DNA from: Lentinula raphanica
Lineage: Eukaryota > Basidiomycota > Agaricomycetes > Agaricales > Omphalotaceae
NCBI GenBank assembly: GCA_027919835.1
Contig: JANVFP010000017.1
Span: forward strand, 992,001 to 1,056,000
Direction of reading: 5' to 3'
DNA: 64,000 nt
Made by a program: the position numbers and the translations under genes. The notes under the pieces are model-generated. The model saw nothing but the letters and a program-made list of their open reading frames with translations. It searched no databases and was not told the origin of the DNA. Position 1 is the first letter of the stretch. The number at the start of each line of letters is the position of its first letter. Positions 12,086-22,830 of the stretch are shown here, piece after piece.

Positions 12086-13054
12086 TCAATTTGGTTCAAC
12101 AACCCTAGCCTGCAACAAGAGGTCGATGAAATCATTGCTCGAGTACCCGATGGCTTCATCGCGTTCAACGAACTGAACATAAAACACTTTCTCGCTTCCC
12201 ATATTCATGAATATAACCACTTTATATGCCTCCTCCGTCCCATCAATATCACCGACGAATACTTGATGCAGTGGCAAAGTGTCGGGTTTTTCTATCCATT
12301 GCTGCAGCTGTTGTGGCGATATAGAGGTCGTACGCGCGCGGTTCACAGCGCTCCAATTGAAAGAAGCTTGAACGGGCATTGCAGGCGGAAAGGATACCGG
12401 TGTGTCTTTACGACGAGGAGGATTTTCTGACACCGGAGTCAACGATGGATTGGGTATAGGATTAGACGACTGAGGTGGAGGATTCAAAGTTGGAAGAGAT
12501 GCAAAGTTCCCTGCCAATGACGAGTCCGAGGGAAGTCCAGTATCATTGGTTATAGGATAAGCACGCCTAGGAAACTCAAATATAAGATGAGATGAGGGTT
12601 AGTACGAGGCATGACTTACCTCAACGCATTTTTACCACGTAAAACGGCCCGCCAGACATCATGGCCCCGGTCTTGGGCATCGCGCGCAAGTTTGCGGCAA
12701 ATGTACCATGCTGCACCCGCAACTTGGAAATGACTACGAAGTTGAAGAGGAGTTGGAGTGAGCAACACGAGGTGAGAGCAAAGACGGGACACACTCAAAA
12801 AGGTCGTTGGAGCTTTCAAGAGTCCGTATACATTCCTTCATGTTCTCCAGATATTCATCCCTCTCAGCCTGGCTTTCGGGCATAAAGTCGGAAGGGAGAT
12901 GTTCGGCCTCCGAGTACGTGGTACGCATGAATTCCAGGTAGTTAGGATACGTGCGTATAATAGCGCCATGTCTCGCCAAGAGACGGTCATACTCGTGCCA
13001 CTCTGCAGCCGTATTCCGCGCGAACATATTATCTGCTTCACTAATTCGAGGCAT
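12086..13054 (-). CDS. Family T member T1 (intact, unknown function)
   Basis: Three exons (12795-13054, 12620-12733, 12566 down to 12086) join at phase 2 to encode 284 residues. Exon 1 starts MPRISEADNMF and holds HGAIIRTYPNYLEFM and ERDEYLENMKECIRTLESS, a helical block. Exon 2 (38 codons) reads HFQVAGAAWYICRKLARD. Exon 3 has a Pro/Ser-rich linker, the family motif RRKDTPVSFPPAMPV, SPQQLQQWIEKPDTLPLHQV, and a C-terminal alpha/beta-looking block with EEAYKVVIFMNMGSEKVFYV. There is no signal peptide or membrane segment, so it is probably intracellular. It belongs to no family I recognise. Exon 2 is exactly 114 bp in all six copies. Branch site TACTAAC is visible in intron 2. Confidence 0.75.
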
Positions 13055-13317
13055 GATGGTGGTAGGGGGAAGATAGTCGTCTAATGCTCAGATTATTATC
13101 CTTTTATTCGCGTTCATCACGTGTGAACGTATGATTCATATATGTTGTACAATACTCCTAGAGTCAGCCTGACGTGTAGCATTCAGCTGGTGTCGCGTAT
13201 CGACGCGTCCCCATTGCGTCCACAATTAAAAAAACCAACATCGTTGCCACAAAATCATTGCTGCAGCATGACATGAGTCCCATGAATCCGATGATATTAC
13301 CGTAAACGCTACTACCT

Positions 13318-13415
13318 ACTGAGATCAATTTGGTTTAGTAACCCTAGCCTGCGCCATAATGTCGAGCAAGTCATTACTAGTGTCCCAAACAGCTCCTCGT
13401 CATCGCCGAAAGTAA
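13318..13415 (-). pseudogene. Family T fragment (last coding end)
   Basis: About 95 bp matches the last coding end of T2 (13741-13840) base by base with many substitutions; no open frame survives. Its flank also matches T1's downstream region, so it arose by copying of a 3' module. Confidence 0.65.
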
Positions 13416-13564
13416 TACTTACAGTCACCCATCATTCAGCTTATGTCGCGTATTAATGCATCTTCGTTGGGCCAACAATGTCAACGAACAAACAATGTTG
13501 AGCATTCTCCATGATTCTGAATCCTGATGAGATATTTGACTCGGCCAACCCGCAACTACTGAGA

Positions 13565-13744
13565 TCAAGTTGGTTCAACCAACCTAGCCTGCAACAAGAG
13601 GTCGAGGAAATCATTGCTCGAGTACCCGAAGACATCATCACGTTCAACGAACTGAACATAAAACACTTTCTTGCTTCCCATATTCATGAATATCACCACT
13701 TTGTATGCCTCCTCCTTCCCATCAACATCGCCGACGAACAATAG
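13565..13744 (-). pseudogene. Family T fragment, C-terminal 59 codons
   Basis: The frame from FVGDVDGKEEAYKVV to LLLQARLVEPT and a stop at 13565 is nearly identical to the end of T1. It begins abruptly one base after the stop codon of T2 (13746), with no exon 1, exon 2 or linker. It is therefore a truncated tandem copy fused to the 3' end of T2 and would form part of its 3' UTR. Confidence 0.75.
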
Positions 13745-13745
13745 A

Positions 13746-14783
13746 TCAATTTGGTTTAGCAATTCTAGCCTCCGCCAGAATATCAAGGAAGTCATTACTT
13801 GCGTACCCAACAGCTTCCTCGTCATCGACGAACTGGACATAGTAAAGTCTCTCACTTGCCATGATGGTAAGTGCAACCACTTTAAACGCTTCCTCGTTCC
13901 CATCAACATCACCGACGAAGAACTGATGTAGTGGCAGAGTCTCGGGCTTGTCTCTCCACTGCTGTAATTGTTGTGGAGGTATAGGGGTAGTACGCGTTCG
14001 GTCCACCTGGCTCCAATTGAACGGATTCTCGACAGGAATTGCAAGCGGAAATCGCTCAGGCGCGTCCTTCCGACGTGGACGATTTGAGGTGGTTGCAGCT
14101 GGAGATGGAGTGGCTGCAGCTATGGACGGAGTTGTGGCAGGTGTGGATAGAGATGAAGTGGTTGCAGCTGGGGTAGGAGTCATTGCAACTGTGGATCGAG
14201 TGGTTGCGGCCGAAAGCGGGAGTTGTGACGAGCCTGAGGCAATGTCTAAACCGATATGCGGTTCACGCGAATAGGGATGTGCGCGCCTGAATCATAACAC
14301 ATTCTGAGATGGAAGGGGAGCAAGACTATGAACCAGGACTCACTGCAACGCAGTCACAGCACGCAACGTTTCGAGGCGGACCTGTCTTCCCCGATCTCCA
14401 ATATCGCGAGAAAACTTGCGGCAGAGGAAGAACGCGGCACTAGCTACTCGGAGATGGCTGGGATAGATCATAGAAGTGAGAACAATATACTCAGTTTATG
14501 AGAGCAAAGACGCGACGCACTCTAGCAGGTTATCGGGGTTAGGGTAAGTCCGCACACATTCCTCCATCTGCTTTGCGAATTCGTCTCTCTCGGTTTGGTC
14601 TTCGGGCATGAAATTCTCAGGGAGAGGTGCCACCTCTGTCAAGTAAGTGGTTTTCACAACGTCCTGGTGGTTTGGGTACGTGCGTATGATAGCAGCGTGT
14701 TTTGCATAAATACAATCATACTTGTGCCACATTGTAGCTGTTTCCTGCACGTATGTTTGATTTGCTTTGGATATTCGAGGCAT
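13746..14783 (-). CDS. Family T member T2 (intact)
   Basis: Three exons (14521-14783, 14344-14457, 13746-14286) encode 305 residues. Exon 1 begins MPRISKANQTYVQE and includes KHAAIIRTYPNHQDVV and ERDEFAKQMEECVRT. Exon 2 reads HLRVASAAFFLCRKFSRDIG. Exon 3 has a long Thr/Pro/Ala repeat-like linker (PAATTS, PATTPS, PAATPS), then RRKDAPERFPLAIPV, PPQQLQQWRDKPETLPLHQF and EEAFKVVALTIM. Splice sites are conserved with T1, including donor GTGCGT of intron 1. No localisation signal is seen. Function unknown. The low-complexity linker is the most variable part of the family. Confidence 0.75.
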
Positions 14784-14944
14784 GGTGGTGGTAGTAGAGG
14801 GAGTTGTTGGAAAAAGAGTGCTTGCTTTCCCACGCGGGCCCTCTTGCATCGGCGCGAGACTGAGTCGTGACTGGTATAATGGAACGTCGTTTGCTAGAGC
14901 CCGTTCTGAGCACATTATATGTACTACTCATGGCGTACTATACA

Positions 14945-15907
14945 TTAATTCATCTCAATAGTTCTAGCTTGCGCCAAGAGATCGAAAAAATCATCACTCA
15001 AGTACCCACTGATTGCTTCATCTTCATTGACAAACTGAACATAGAAAGCTCTTTCTCTACCCATCATTATGAATGCCACCAGCTTGAATGCCTCCTCAGT
15101 CCCTTCGATTTTAGCGAAGAAAATCTGCTGCTGGGGAAAGGTATCTGGGTTCTCCTTCCACTGCAGTACCTGTTGTGACGATACACGAACAGCATGCGCT
15201 TGGTCTACTTGGTGACAGCTGAACGTATCTTCAACCGGTATGGCAGGCGGAAACCGCACAGGTGTGTCCTTTCGACGTGAACCTCCAGAGTTTGAGGTCG
15301 AAACATCCGGGGACGGAGCGGATACAGAGATTGTGGCCGGAGAAGGACTCGTGAAGGAAACACCCATAGCCTTGATAGGTTTTTCAATGTCCTCTGTCTT
15401 TGAAATACATGAATGTTGACGACTATATGTACTGTTAGCTGCAGACGAGAACAAGGCTATGAGAAAAGAGACGTACTGCAACGCAACTTTAGCGCGCCAA
15501 GTTTCTCCGTGGACTTCTTCACCTCGGTCTCGAGCATCGTAAATTAGTTTGCGGAAAAGAAAAACATAAGCACTGGCGACTTGGTATTGGCTTTGATAGA
15601 AATTAGTACGGGCGGCATAGATAACGATAGAGACATAGCGCACTCTATAAGGTCTTGAGAATACTCAAGAGCGCGTATACATTCCTCCATTTTACTCTCA
15701 AACTCGTCTCTACTCGCACGATCCAAAGGCATGAAGGTGGCAGGGAGAGTTTCTGCAGTCTGAGTCTGCGAGAAGTTGCGCAAAATCTCTTTGGAATTTG
15801 GAAACATGCGTATGATAGCGGCATGTTTCTCAGAGTAATTCATACTCCTGCCACCTTGCAGCCAATTCGTGCGCGTATGCTTTGTTTGCTTTCGTTATCC
15901 TAGGCAT
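14945..15907 (-). pseudogene. Family T member T3 with a one-base frameshift
   Basis: Exons at 15644-15907, 15477-15590 and 14945-15431 have the family splice sites and phases. Exon 1 reads MPRITKANKAYAHELAARWQ, then hits a stop after EYELL. Removing one T in GAATTACTC restores EYEYSEKHAAIIR and the rest of the exon, which is 264 bp instead of the expected 263. Exons 2 and 3 are otherwise open, ending DDFFDLLAQARTIEMN. Either the copy died recently or the base is a sequencing error; the intact remainder favours a very young lesion or an error. Confidence 0.75.
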
Positions 15908-16332
15908 GATGATGGATGTGGAGGAAGAGCCGTCGATTGCGGTGAAACTGTGAAAGTGAAGTTGAATGACTCTTTCACCTTGCTTTCTCACGCCACAGAC
16001 GCGGTGTACGGCGTACGCCACGTTTGAACGAGTCGAACGTCTATATCAGCAAGCTTGTCTTGCATGAGTCTGCCTACGGGAGACTAAGTCGAACGCGTCA
16101 ATGATCAGAGGATGATTTGTATGATTCTAGCAGCGAGTCTGGAGAACCACGTATGATACGCAAAGTATTAGCAGTTTCTCGGTCATCGCTCAAAGAATGT
16201 TGGCGTCCCAGCGGACTGTGACGCGTCCCGTCAAGTCTTTCCGTTGTCACTCTTTTCTTCACCAAAACTGATGTGTGCAGAGCTAAACGTCTGGCAGATG
16301 TAACATAAATCATAGATGTGATACTCGCCTTG
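15908..16332. other. Spacer between T4 and T3
   Basis: About 425 bp that includes the T3 upstream region with the conserved box at 15984-16003, then sequence without a frame or repeat that I can name up to the ancestral stop of T4. Confidence 0.45.
15984..16003 (-). promoter_or_regulatory. Conserved upstream box of T3
   Basis: TTTCTCACGCCACAGACGCG on the plus strand, 77 bp upstream of the T3 start codon. Near-identical boxes lie 64-84 bp upstream of the starts of T5, T6 and a relic copy. It may be a promoter or 5' UTR element. Confidence 0.5.
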
Positions 16333-17839
16333 TCAATTCGTTTCTACTGTTCTGGCCTGGATCAGAAAGTCAAAAAAGTTGTTCATGGAGTACGCAACAG
16401 CTTTGCCATCATCGACAAAAGGGGAGCTCAAACTTGACCCCGGTTCCGGTTTCGTTTCCGTTTTCGAATCACATCACACTGTGATGTGACGTTGTCTAAA
16501 TAAGCGCCCTCGAGCGCTGGCATGAGCGCTGATAGATAACGCGCGCGCTTAACTTCACAACACTTGGAATGTCCTTCTCTCCTTGTTTTCTTGAGCACAT
16601 TCCTCATTAATATCACTCTCATAAAGTATATAATACAGTATCTACCTTCCTTATCCATTTGATACAGGATTAAGAGACAATACAGGAATCTGTTGGTGGT
16701 TTTCTTTGTCTATGTCTATCTACAGGCAATAATCTTGGTGTTGAACATCATACATTGAATCTGAGCATGGTATAATGTTATTTCTATATATACAAGTATG
16801 TGATGGGATGTACAGAGAGGGTTTGAGGCCTTGGATAGCTCTACCTTAATGGAAATGGAGAAGAGATCTAAAAAGCGCGCGTGTTATCAATTAGCGCTGA
16901 AAGGCGCTTATTTAGGCGACGTCACATCACACTGTGATGTGATTCGAAAACGGAACCGGAACCGGGGTCAAGTTTGAGCTCCCCTAAATTGAACATGGAT
17001 AATCTTCTGGCTTTTCATGATCGTGACTGCCACCACTCTATATGCTTTCTCATTCCCATTAACACCACCCACGAACACCTGATGCAGCGGCAGAGTCTCG
17101 GGCTTTTCCATCCATTGCTGTAACTGTTGTGGAGGAATGGGGATGAGACGCGCTTGGTCGACTTGGTTCCAACTGGACGAATTTCCAGCAGGATTCTCAA
17201 GCGTAACATGTTTGGGCACGTCCTCTTGATGTGAAGGATTTGACGTGGCCGCATGAGAAGGAGTGGTTGTAGAGACTGGAGCTCGAGACGAGCCTGAGGA
17301 AACAAGCTCGTATAGTAGAGACTCAACGACCACTTCACGAGGAAAAGGATGCGCATAACTAGATGCACATTTAGATGGCGTGAAGAACAAGGCTGAGATC
17401 CATAAGACGTACCGCAACGCAGTATTCGCATGCAAAGTCTCAAGCAGAACCGGCCTTCCCATATCTGTGGCATCGCGCAGAACTTTGCGGCAAATGAAAA
17501 ACGCAGCACCGACAACTCGAAAATGGCTTTGAGAGGTGTCAGTCAGAATGAGCACGAATAGATGGAAGTACAGACGCACTCTGAAAAGTCATCAGAATTC
17601 TCAAGAGCCCGTATACTTTCTTCCATCTGCTTCTCAAATTGGTCTCTCTCGGCTTGGTCTTCAGGCATGAAGTTGGCGGAAAGAGTTGTCTTTTCTTGAC
17701 TGTCAGTAGTCAAGACTTCCGCGAAATCGGGGTCTGTGCGTATTATGGCGAGGTGTTTTGCAATGAGACGATCATACTTGTCCAACTGTTCGGCCAATTC
17801 GTGCACGCAGGTCTTATTTGCTTTGCTGATCTCAGGCAT
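16333..17839 (-). pseudogene. Family T member T4, interrupted by an inverted-repeat element
   Basis: Exon 1 (17580-17839, MPEISKANKTCVHELAEQ), exon 2 (17413-17526) and exon 3 from 17358 are in family register. Exon 3 runs to HVQF at 16989 and is then cut by a 566-bp element. The missing C-terminus continues beyond it at 16333-16419: VDDGKAVAYSMNNFFDFLIQ and the stop at 16333. Read through, the protein ends five residues into the transposon (RGAQT), giving 254 residues and losing about 28 family residues. Whether the shortened protein is still made is unknown. All splice sites are intact, so inactivation is recent. Confidence 0.82.
16420..16985. mobile_element. 566-bp MITE with long inverted repeats and 3-bp target duplication
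   Basis: The ends are AGGGGAGCTCAAACTTGACC and its exact complement, continuing as imperfect inverted repeats of roughly 120 bp (the left arm has six extra bases). Each arm contains the palindrome CACATCACACTGTGATGTG. The element is flanked by AAA at 16417-16419 and 16986-16988. Related family T genes have a single GACAAA-CTGAAC-like sequence here, so AAA is a duplicated target. There is no transposase frame, so it is non-autonomous. A 3-bp target duplication fits PIF/Harbinger-like elements, but the superfamily is inferred. Confidence 0.85.
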
Positions 17840-18015
17840 GGTGATGGGTTGGAATAAGAGGGGATGGCTTGTTTTCCCACGCGCAGACCGTCTGGTACTT
17901 CGCCGAATCTTCCCATAGTCGATCTTTCCCTTCAACAACACTGTGCAGAATCAGCGTCGAGCATTGTATGCATTGGGACATCTATCATATTCTGTGTACA
18001 CTCACATATCCTAGG

Positions 18016-18101
18016 CATGATAGTGGAATGTGGAAGAAGAGTCAGAAGCGCCGTCGGTTCAAGAGCCCCTGATTGTCTCGCTTTCTCACGCCACCGACGC
18101 G
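18016..18101 (-). pseudogene. Relic 5' end of a lost family T copy
   Basis: Plus-strand ATCCTAGGCATGATAGTGGA matches the start-codon region of T3 (the complement of ATG-CCT-AGG-ATA, i.e. MPRI), and the conserved upstream box follows at 18082-18101. The coding frame dies after about six codons, so only the 5' end survives between T4 and T5. Confidence 0.6.
18082..18101 (-). promoter_or_regulatory. Conserved family T upstream box (relic copy)
   Basis: TTTCTCACGCCACCGACGCG, 64 bp upstream of the relic start codon. It is nearly identical to the boxes of T3, T5 and T6. Confidence 0.5.
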
Positions 18102-18230
18102 TCCCGCCTGCAGTCTCCTGCAGTGTGCACCAGTTTTGACAGTGAGATAACGCGTTGTACGCCGTGAAAGATACTCAGTAGATATGTATATTACACACGC
18201 CATGAAGAGGAAAACCTCTGTCTACCTAGA

Positions 18231-19264
18231 TCAATTCATCTCAACAGCCCTCGCCTCCTCAAAAAGCTCAAAGAAAAACTTATCCGAATACGCAATCGCT
18301 TCGTCCTCATCAACCAACTGAACATAAAACACCTTCTCACTCCCTACATCCATAAACGCCACCACCTTGAACGCTTCCTCGTTCCCGTCGACATCACCGA
18401 TGAACATCTGGTTCAAAGGGAACGTCGCTGGACTTTGCCTCCACTGTTGGATCTGTTGTGAAGATACCGGGGTAGCGGATTCCTGGTTGACTTTGTCCCA
18501 GGTGAACGGATCCTCGACGGGCATAGCAAGTGGCGCCCGAACGTGTTCGTTTTCTCTACGTGGTAGTTGCGGGGCCAGTGGAGGCATTGGAGTTAGGGAT
18601 GGATTGGATAATTTAACAGGGGTGTCTTTTCGTCCCGTCGGACGTGAAGGATTTGAGGTGATTGTATTTGAGGTGACTGCTGGAGATAGAGAGGATACGG
18701 AGCTCGTAAGTCGAGACGAGCGTGTCGTAATACCTGGAAGGGGATGTTTTTCAAGTGCGTAAGGTTGTGCACGACTGAAGGTAGGTATGCGGGAATCAGT
18801 CGAAACAAGGGTAGTATGAGCATCGAGCGAGAGACCTACTGTAACGCAGTCTTCGCGCGCAAAGTCTCAAGATGGACATGTTCACCGCGGTCGATGGTAT
18901 CGTGTTGGATTTTCCGGCAAAGGAAAAACGCGGCACTGGCAACTCGGAAATGACTTTGATAGAAGTCAGAATGAATATCAGATCATATGAGAGTCAGCAC
19001 GCACTCTAGAAGTTCATCAGAGCTCTCCAAGGTCCGTATACACTCCTCCATCTGCCCCGCAAACTCATCCCTCTCAGCCTGATCCTTAGGCATGAAATTA
19101 ACAGGGAGAGTTGCCGCCTCTTGGTATGTCGTATTCATAACGTCCTGGTAATTGGGATACGTGCGTATGAGAGCTGTGCGTTTCGCCATGAATCGTTCGT
19201 ATTTGTGCCATTTTGCAGCCATCTCGTGGGCATAGATTTTGTTTGCTTTGGAGATCTTAGGCAT
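18231..19264 (-). CDS. Family T member T5 (intact)
   Basis: Three exons (19005-19264, 18840-18953, 18231-18774) encode 305 residues. Exon 1 begins MPKISKANKIYAHEMAAKWH and carries RTALIRTYPNYQDVM and ERDEFAGQMEECIRTLESS. Exon 2 has HFRVASAAFFLCRKIQHD. Exon 3 contains a linker in which the basic motif occurs twice in diverged form (GRKDTPVKLSNPS and PRRENEHVRAPLAMPV), then SSQQIQQWRQSPATFPLNQM and a C-terminal block ending FFFELFEEARAVEMN. The last 55 codons are nearly identical to T6, pointing to recent duplication or gene conversion. No secretion signal. Function unknown. Confidence 0.75.
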
Positions 19265-19336
19265 GAGGGTGGTAAGTGCCAAGTGGTGGTAGGAAAAGAG
19301 CCGTCGGTCGAAACTCCTACGACCACTTGGCCTAAG

Positions 19337-19356
19337 TTTCTCACGCCACCAACGCG
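19337..19356 (-). promoter_or_regulatory. Conserved upstream box of T5
   Basis: TTTCTCACGCCACCAACGCG, 73 bp upstream of the T5 start. Same position and sequence class as in T3 and T6. Confidence 0.5.
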
Positions 19357-19460
19357 TCCTACGCGTTCCTGCGCCACATTCAAAGATACATAACGCGTTA
19401 AACGACGCGATATATTGTACAGTGTACACATGCTATGAAGAAAAGTAAACTCTGCCAACA

Positions 19461-20162
19461 TCAGTTAATTTCAACAGCTCTCGCCTCCTCGAAAAGCTCA
19501 AAGACAAACTTATCCGAGTACGCAAGCGCTTCCTCATCAACCAACTGAACATAAACCACCTTCTCACTCCCTACATCCATAAACGCCACCACCTTGAACG
19601 CTTCCTCGTTCCAGTCCACGTTATACATGAATATCTAGCAAAGGATCTGCACGGCTGAAAACAAAACAGAATGTGAGATGAAGTCGGAATCAAGGCTACG
19701 AGCCCCATGACATACTGCAACTCCGTTTTGGCAAGCAAAGTTTCGAGCTGGACCTCTGTGCCCCGGTCACTGGTATCACGCGCAATTTTGCGTGAAAGGA
19801 AGAAGGCAGCACGGAGAACTCTGATTTGACTTTGGGGAAGTGAATATCAGTTTACAGCGAGGGATTGTTATGATGCCAGGTGAAAGCGAAGTGAAGTGAA
19901 CGTACTCTGAGAGGTCACCGGAGTTCTTAAGAGACTCAATGCGCTCCTCCATCTGCTTTGCAACAAGCTCCCGCTCGACTTGATCCTCGGGCATGAAATC
20001 GACTGGGTGAGATGCCTCTTGATATACGGAATCCATGACATCTTTGTAATTCGGATAGGTGCATATAATTGAGGAACGTTGTGTGAGGAGGCGGTCATAT
20101 ACATGCCACTTTGCAGCCATTTCGCACACAAATTCTTGATCTGCTTGAGGTAGATTGAACAT
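19461..20162 (-). pseudogene. Family T member T6, internal deletion in exon 3
   Basis: Exon 1 (19906-20162, MFNLPQADQEFVCEMAAKWH) and exon 2 (19716-19829, exactly 114 bp) are normal. Exon 3 begins at 19654 but lacks the whole linker and the PPQQLQQW region. The spliced frame stops after ADPLLDIHV, and the C-terminal block (VDWNEEAFKVVAFMDVGSEK to ARAVEIN, stop at 19461) lies in another frame. About 300 bp are missing compared with T5. The encoded product would be truncated to about 135 residues. Confidence 0.78.
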
Positions 20163-20404
20163 GGGAGGGTAAAATAGACGATGAGAGTTGAGAAAAGAGG
20201 AAGGATCGTTAGTGGTTCGAGTAGCGAACTTGTCTTGCATTGAGTTTTCTCACGCCACTGACGAGAAGAATAGGAGGTAACTATACGGCCCGAAGCTCCT
20301 GGTGAGGTCATGACCAGCGAACGTTCGTCTTTCTCGAGGAGTTGTTGATTTTTTCTTCTTTCTTTCTTGTAACATTGGAGACTCGAGAGGGCTGTTATTA
20401 GACT
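20163..20404. promoter_or_regulatory. Divergent promoter region of T6 and the phosphotransferase
   Basis: The two genes point away from each other with 242 bp between start codons. The conserved family T box is at 20246-20265 (TTTCTCACGCCACTGACGAG), 84 bp upstream of T6. No TATA box stands out on the phosphotransferase side. Confidence 0.5.
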
Positions 20405-22314
20405 ATGGCCTACTTGTCGGAAGAAGCTCTTCAAAACCTCAAAAAGTATACATACAAAGCTGTAGACAAGTGCGTTTTCCATTCTCTTTCTTCGATAACT
20501 GCACCTTCTCACAACGACCAAAAAGATCTATCTTATCCAAATACGTCCTTAATTATCTCTGGAACTGGTTCGTTACACTCTGGCCGTTGTCTGTCGCACC
20601 TAATACTGTACGTGAGCACGATAAAGCGCTTACACCAAACGCCCACTAATCAATTAGTCTTTTGCGCATAGATAACACTCTCTGGTCTCTTCATCGTCTT
20701 CCTCAACTTCCTCACTCTCTTGTACTTTGACCCGAGCTATGTCACCGAAAAAGGAGGAGCGTTTGTACCGAATTGGGTTTATTTCTCGTATGTTCATTCC
20801 TTCGCCTCGTTTCGTTCGACCTTGCGTTTACCTTCTCGCTTTCTTCCTGTTTTGAATTTTGAAGCTGGGGTATCGGACTATTCCTATACCAAACGTTCGA
20901 TAGTGTCGATGGGTTCGTCGTTTCGATGCTCTTATCACAAACATTGAACTTGAGATTGGTTTGTGTAGGAAACAAGCACGAAGAACTGGGATGGCAGGGC
21001 CTTTGGGTCAAATGTTTGATCATGGTGAGTGAACGAAAACACGAACTCGGTTGTGTCTCTTCACTCGTTGATCAATCTTCATGACAGGATGTGATGCCAT
21101 AAACACCACCGTTCGTCTCTGTCTCTCCCCTCTTGAACCATCGAACCAATCTCACTCTAACCTCTGAATGCCAGCTCGAAGCCATCATCGCCGCCCAAGC
21201 TCTCAACCTCGGTCGTTCATGGTGGACTCTATCCTCTCAACTCGCCGCTCTGGCCAACTTCTACCTAACGACATGGGAAGAGTATCATACAGGCTACCTC
21301 TACCTCGGTGTGTTCTCTGGTCCGGTTGAAGGGATTTTGATGCTGGTTGTGGTGTATTTGATCACTGGAGTTTACGGTGCGTGCGTGTTTCTTGCTCTGT
21401 CTCCTCCGTCGCCTCCGTTTTCTCTGTCTTCTCTGTCTTCTCCGTTTTCACAACGTATTTTAATTGACCTCCGTGTTACTTTCATACAGGACCCTCGTTC
21501 TGGGACACACCCGTCCTTGACTTCCTCCACCTCTCTTCCATCCCGCTCATATCCAACACGATCCCTAACGTCGGTCTGAACGTATGCTTCATGATATTCG
21601 GCGCCTTCGGGCTCGCGTTCAACATTATTGGGAGTTACTCCAACGTCCGAACTGCCATGCGGGAGAAACGTGAAAGAGAAGAAAAATCCCCATCATCATC
21701 ATCATCAACGACAACGGAGAAACCACTAATACGCCTCCTCCCATTCTTAATCTCAGCGGCCTTACAAGTCGCTTGGGTCGCCCATCCGCCATCATCAGGC
21801 TCCGGTATCGGAGGGGGATTCACGATCCTAGACTCCGAGCTGTTTATACCCTTCCTCTGTGCATGGGGGTTACAATCCGCGCATAGAGTAGGAAGGATCA
21901 TTCTCGCTCATCTGACTCGGGGCTCTTTTCCGTTCTGGGATCCGCTGTGGGTGCTGGGCTTGGTAGGAGCGGTGGATGCGAATTTGCCTAGGTTGATGGG
22001 GATGTGAGTACAGCCTCCTTGTATTACGTCTTCGTTCTTCGTTCTTGATTTATGATTCAACCACTTACACTCCTCTCGGCTTCGTTTATTCGTACAGACC
22101 CCCAATCATCCAATCCACACCCGCCCGGACAACTCTCCTCATCTACACCACCCTCCTCCTTTCGTTCGTCGCCTACGCACGGTTCTGTGCTGGGGTGATC
22201 AACGAGATCACGGAGTTTTTAGGGATCGCGTGTTTCACGGTGAGGAAGAAGGATGGGGAGGGGAGGTGGAGGAGTGTTGTGGCGGCTGAGGGTGAGGAGG
22301 GGAAGAGCAAGTAG
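20405..22314 (+). CDS. EPT1: sn-1,2-diacylglycerol ethanolamine/cholinephosphotransferase
   Basis: Final enzyme of the Kennedy pathway, transferring phosphoethanolamine or phosphocholine from its CDP form to diacylglycerol in the ER/Golgi membrane. Nine exons (20405-20469, 20526-20607, 20672-20787, 20865-20912, 20969-21024, 21088-21110, 21175-21376, 21490-22003, 22098-22314) join to 440 residues, close to the usual 390-440. The CDP-alcohol phosphatidyltransferase motif D-G-x2-A-R-x8-G-x3-D-x3-D is complete: DGKQAR, then GPLGQMFDHGCD, across three exons. N-terminal YLSEEALQNLKKYTYKAVDK and the NTITLSGL segment are family hallmarks, and about eight membrane helices follow. The choice between EPT1 and CPT1 is not resolved by sequence alone. 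Confidence 0.92.
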
Positions 22315-22830
22315 GAGTGAGAAGATGTATCTTTTCCTTTTGTTGTGTGTGCTGTGCTGTTGTGCTTATCTCGGGTATGTAGGACTTTTGCTTTAGAACA
22401 GTGTATACCCTCCAATGACCTATCCACGAACCTTTTACGCTTACGTCCCTACGGAATTGACAATTGTGTATAATTCCTATCCTCGATAACAGCCCGACGG
22501 ACTCTTCATATGTGATCACTGATCAGTGAGTTGATGGTATATGTCCTCGGTCCTCCTCGCGTTCTCTACCATCTTGTGCACTACACGAGATATTATCATG
22601 CCTTGAACCCCTAGAACCCACCCCCGACTCCATCACGATACCTTGATATCAGATACTTACCGTTCTATTTTTGCGCGAGAATCTGTTTCAAGGATCAAGC
22701 TCTAGCCTGATAAGGCCGCAAAAATCACTCTTATCTTCCTCTCTTCCTCTCTCTTCTCTTCAAGTTCCTTAGAGCTGGTCTCAACACCTCACACAACCGT
22801 GACAACTCACGAAACCCTTCCTCAAATATC

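Larger units (their letters stand above)
11935..13570. repeat. Triplicated 3'-flanking module of family T
   Basis: A block of about 130-150 bp just downstream of T1 (about 11955-12085) recurs in degenerate form at about 13180-13320 and better preserved at 13430-13565. Shared words include ATTCAGCT, TCGCGTATT and CAACGTTGAG/CAATGTTGAG, followed by a run into the C-terminal coding end. It shows that 3' end plus flank was copied as a unit. Confidence 0.65.

Noticed and set aside
16428..16658. 76-codon frame inside the MITE as a possible transposase
   Set aside because: Far too short, begins in the inverted repeat and has no catalytic residues of any transposase.
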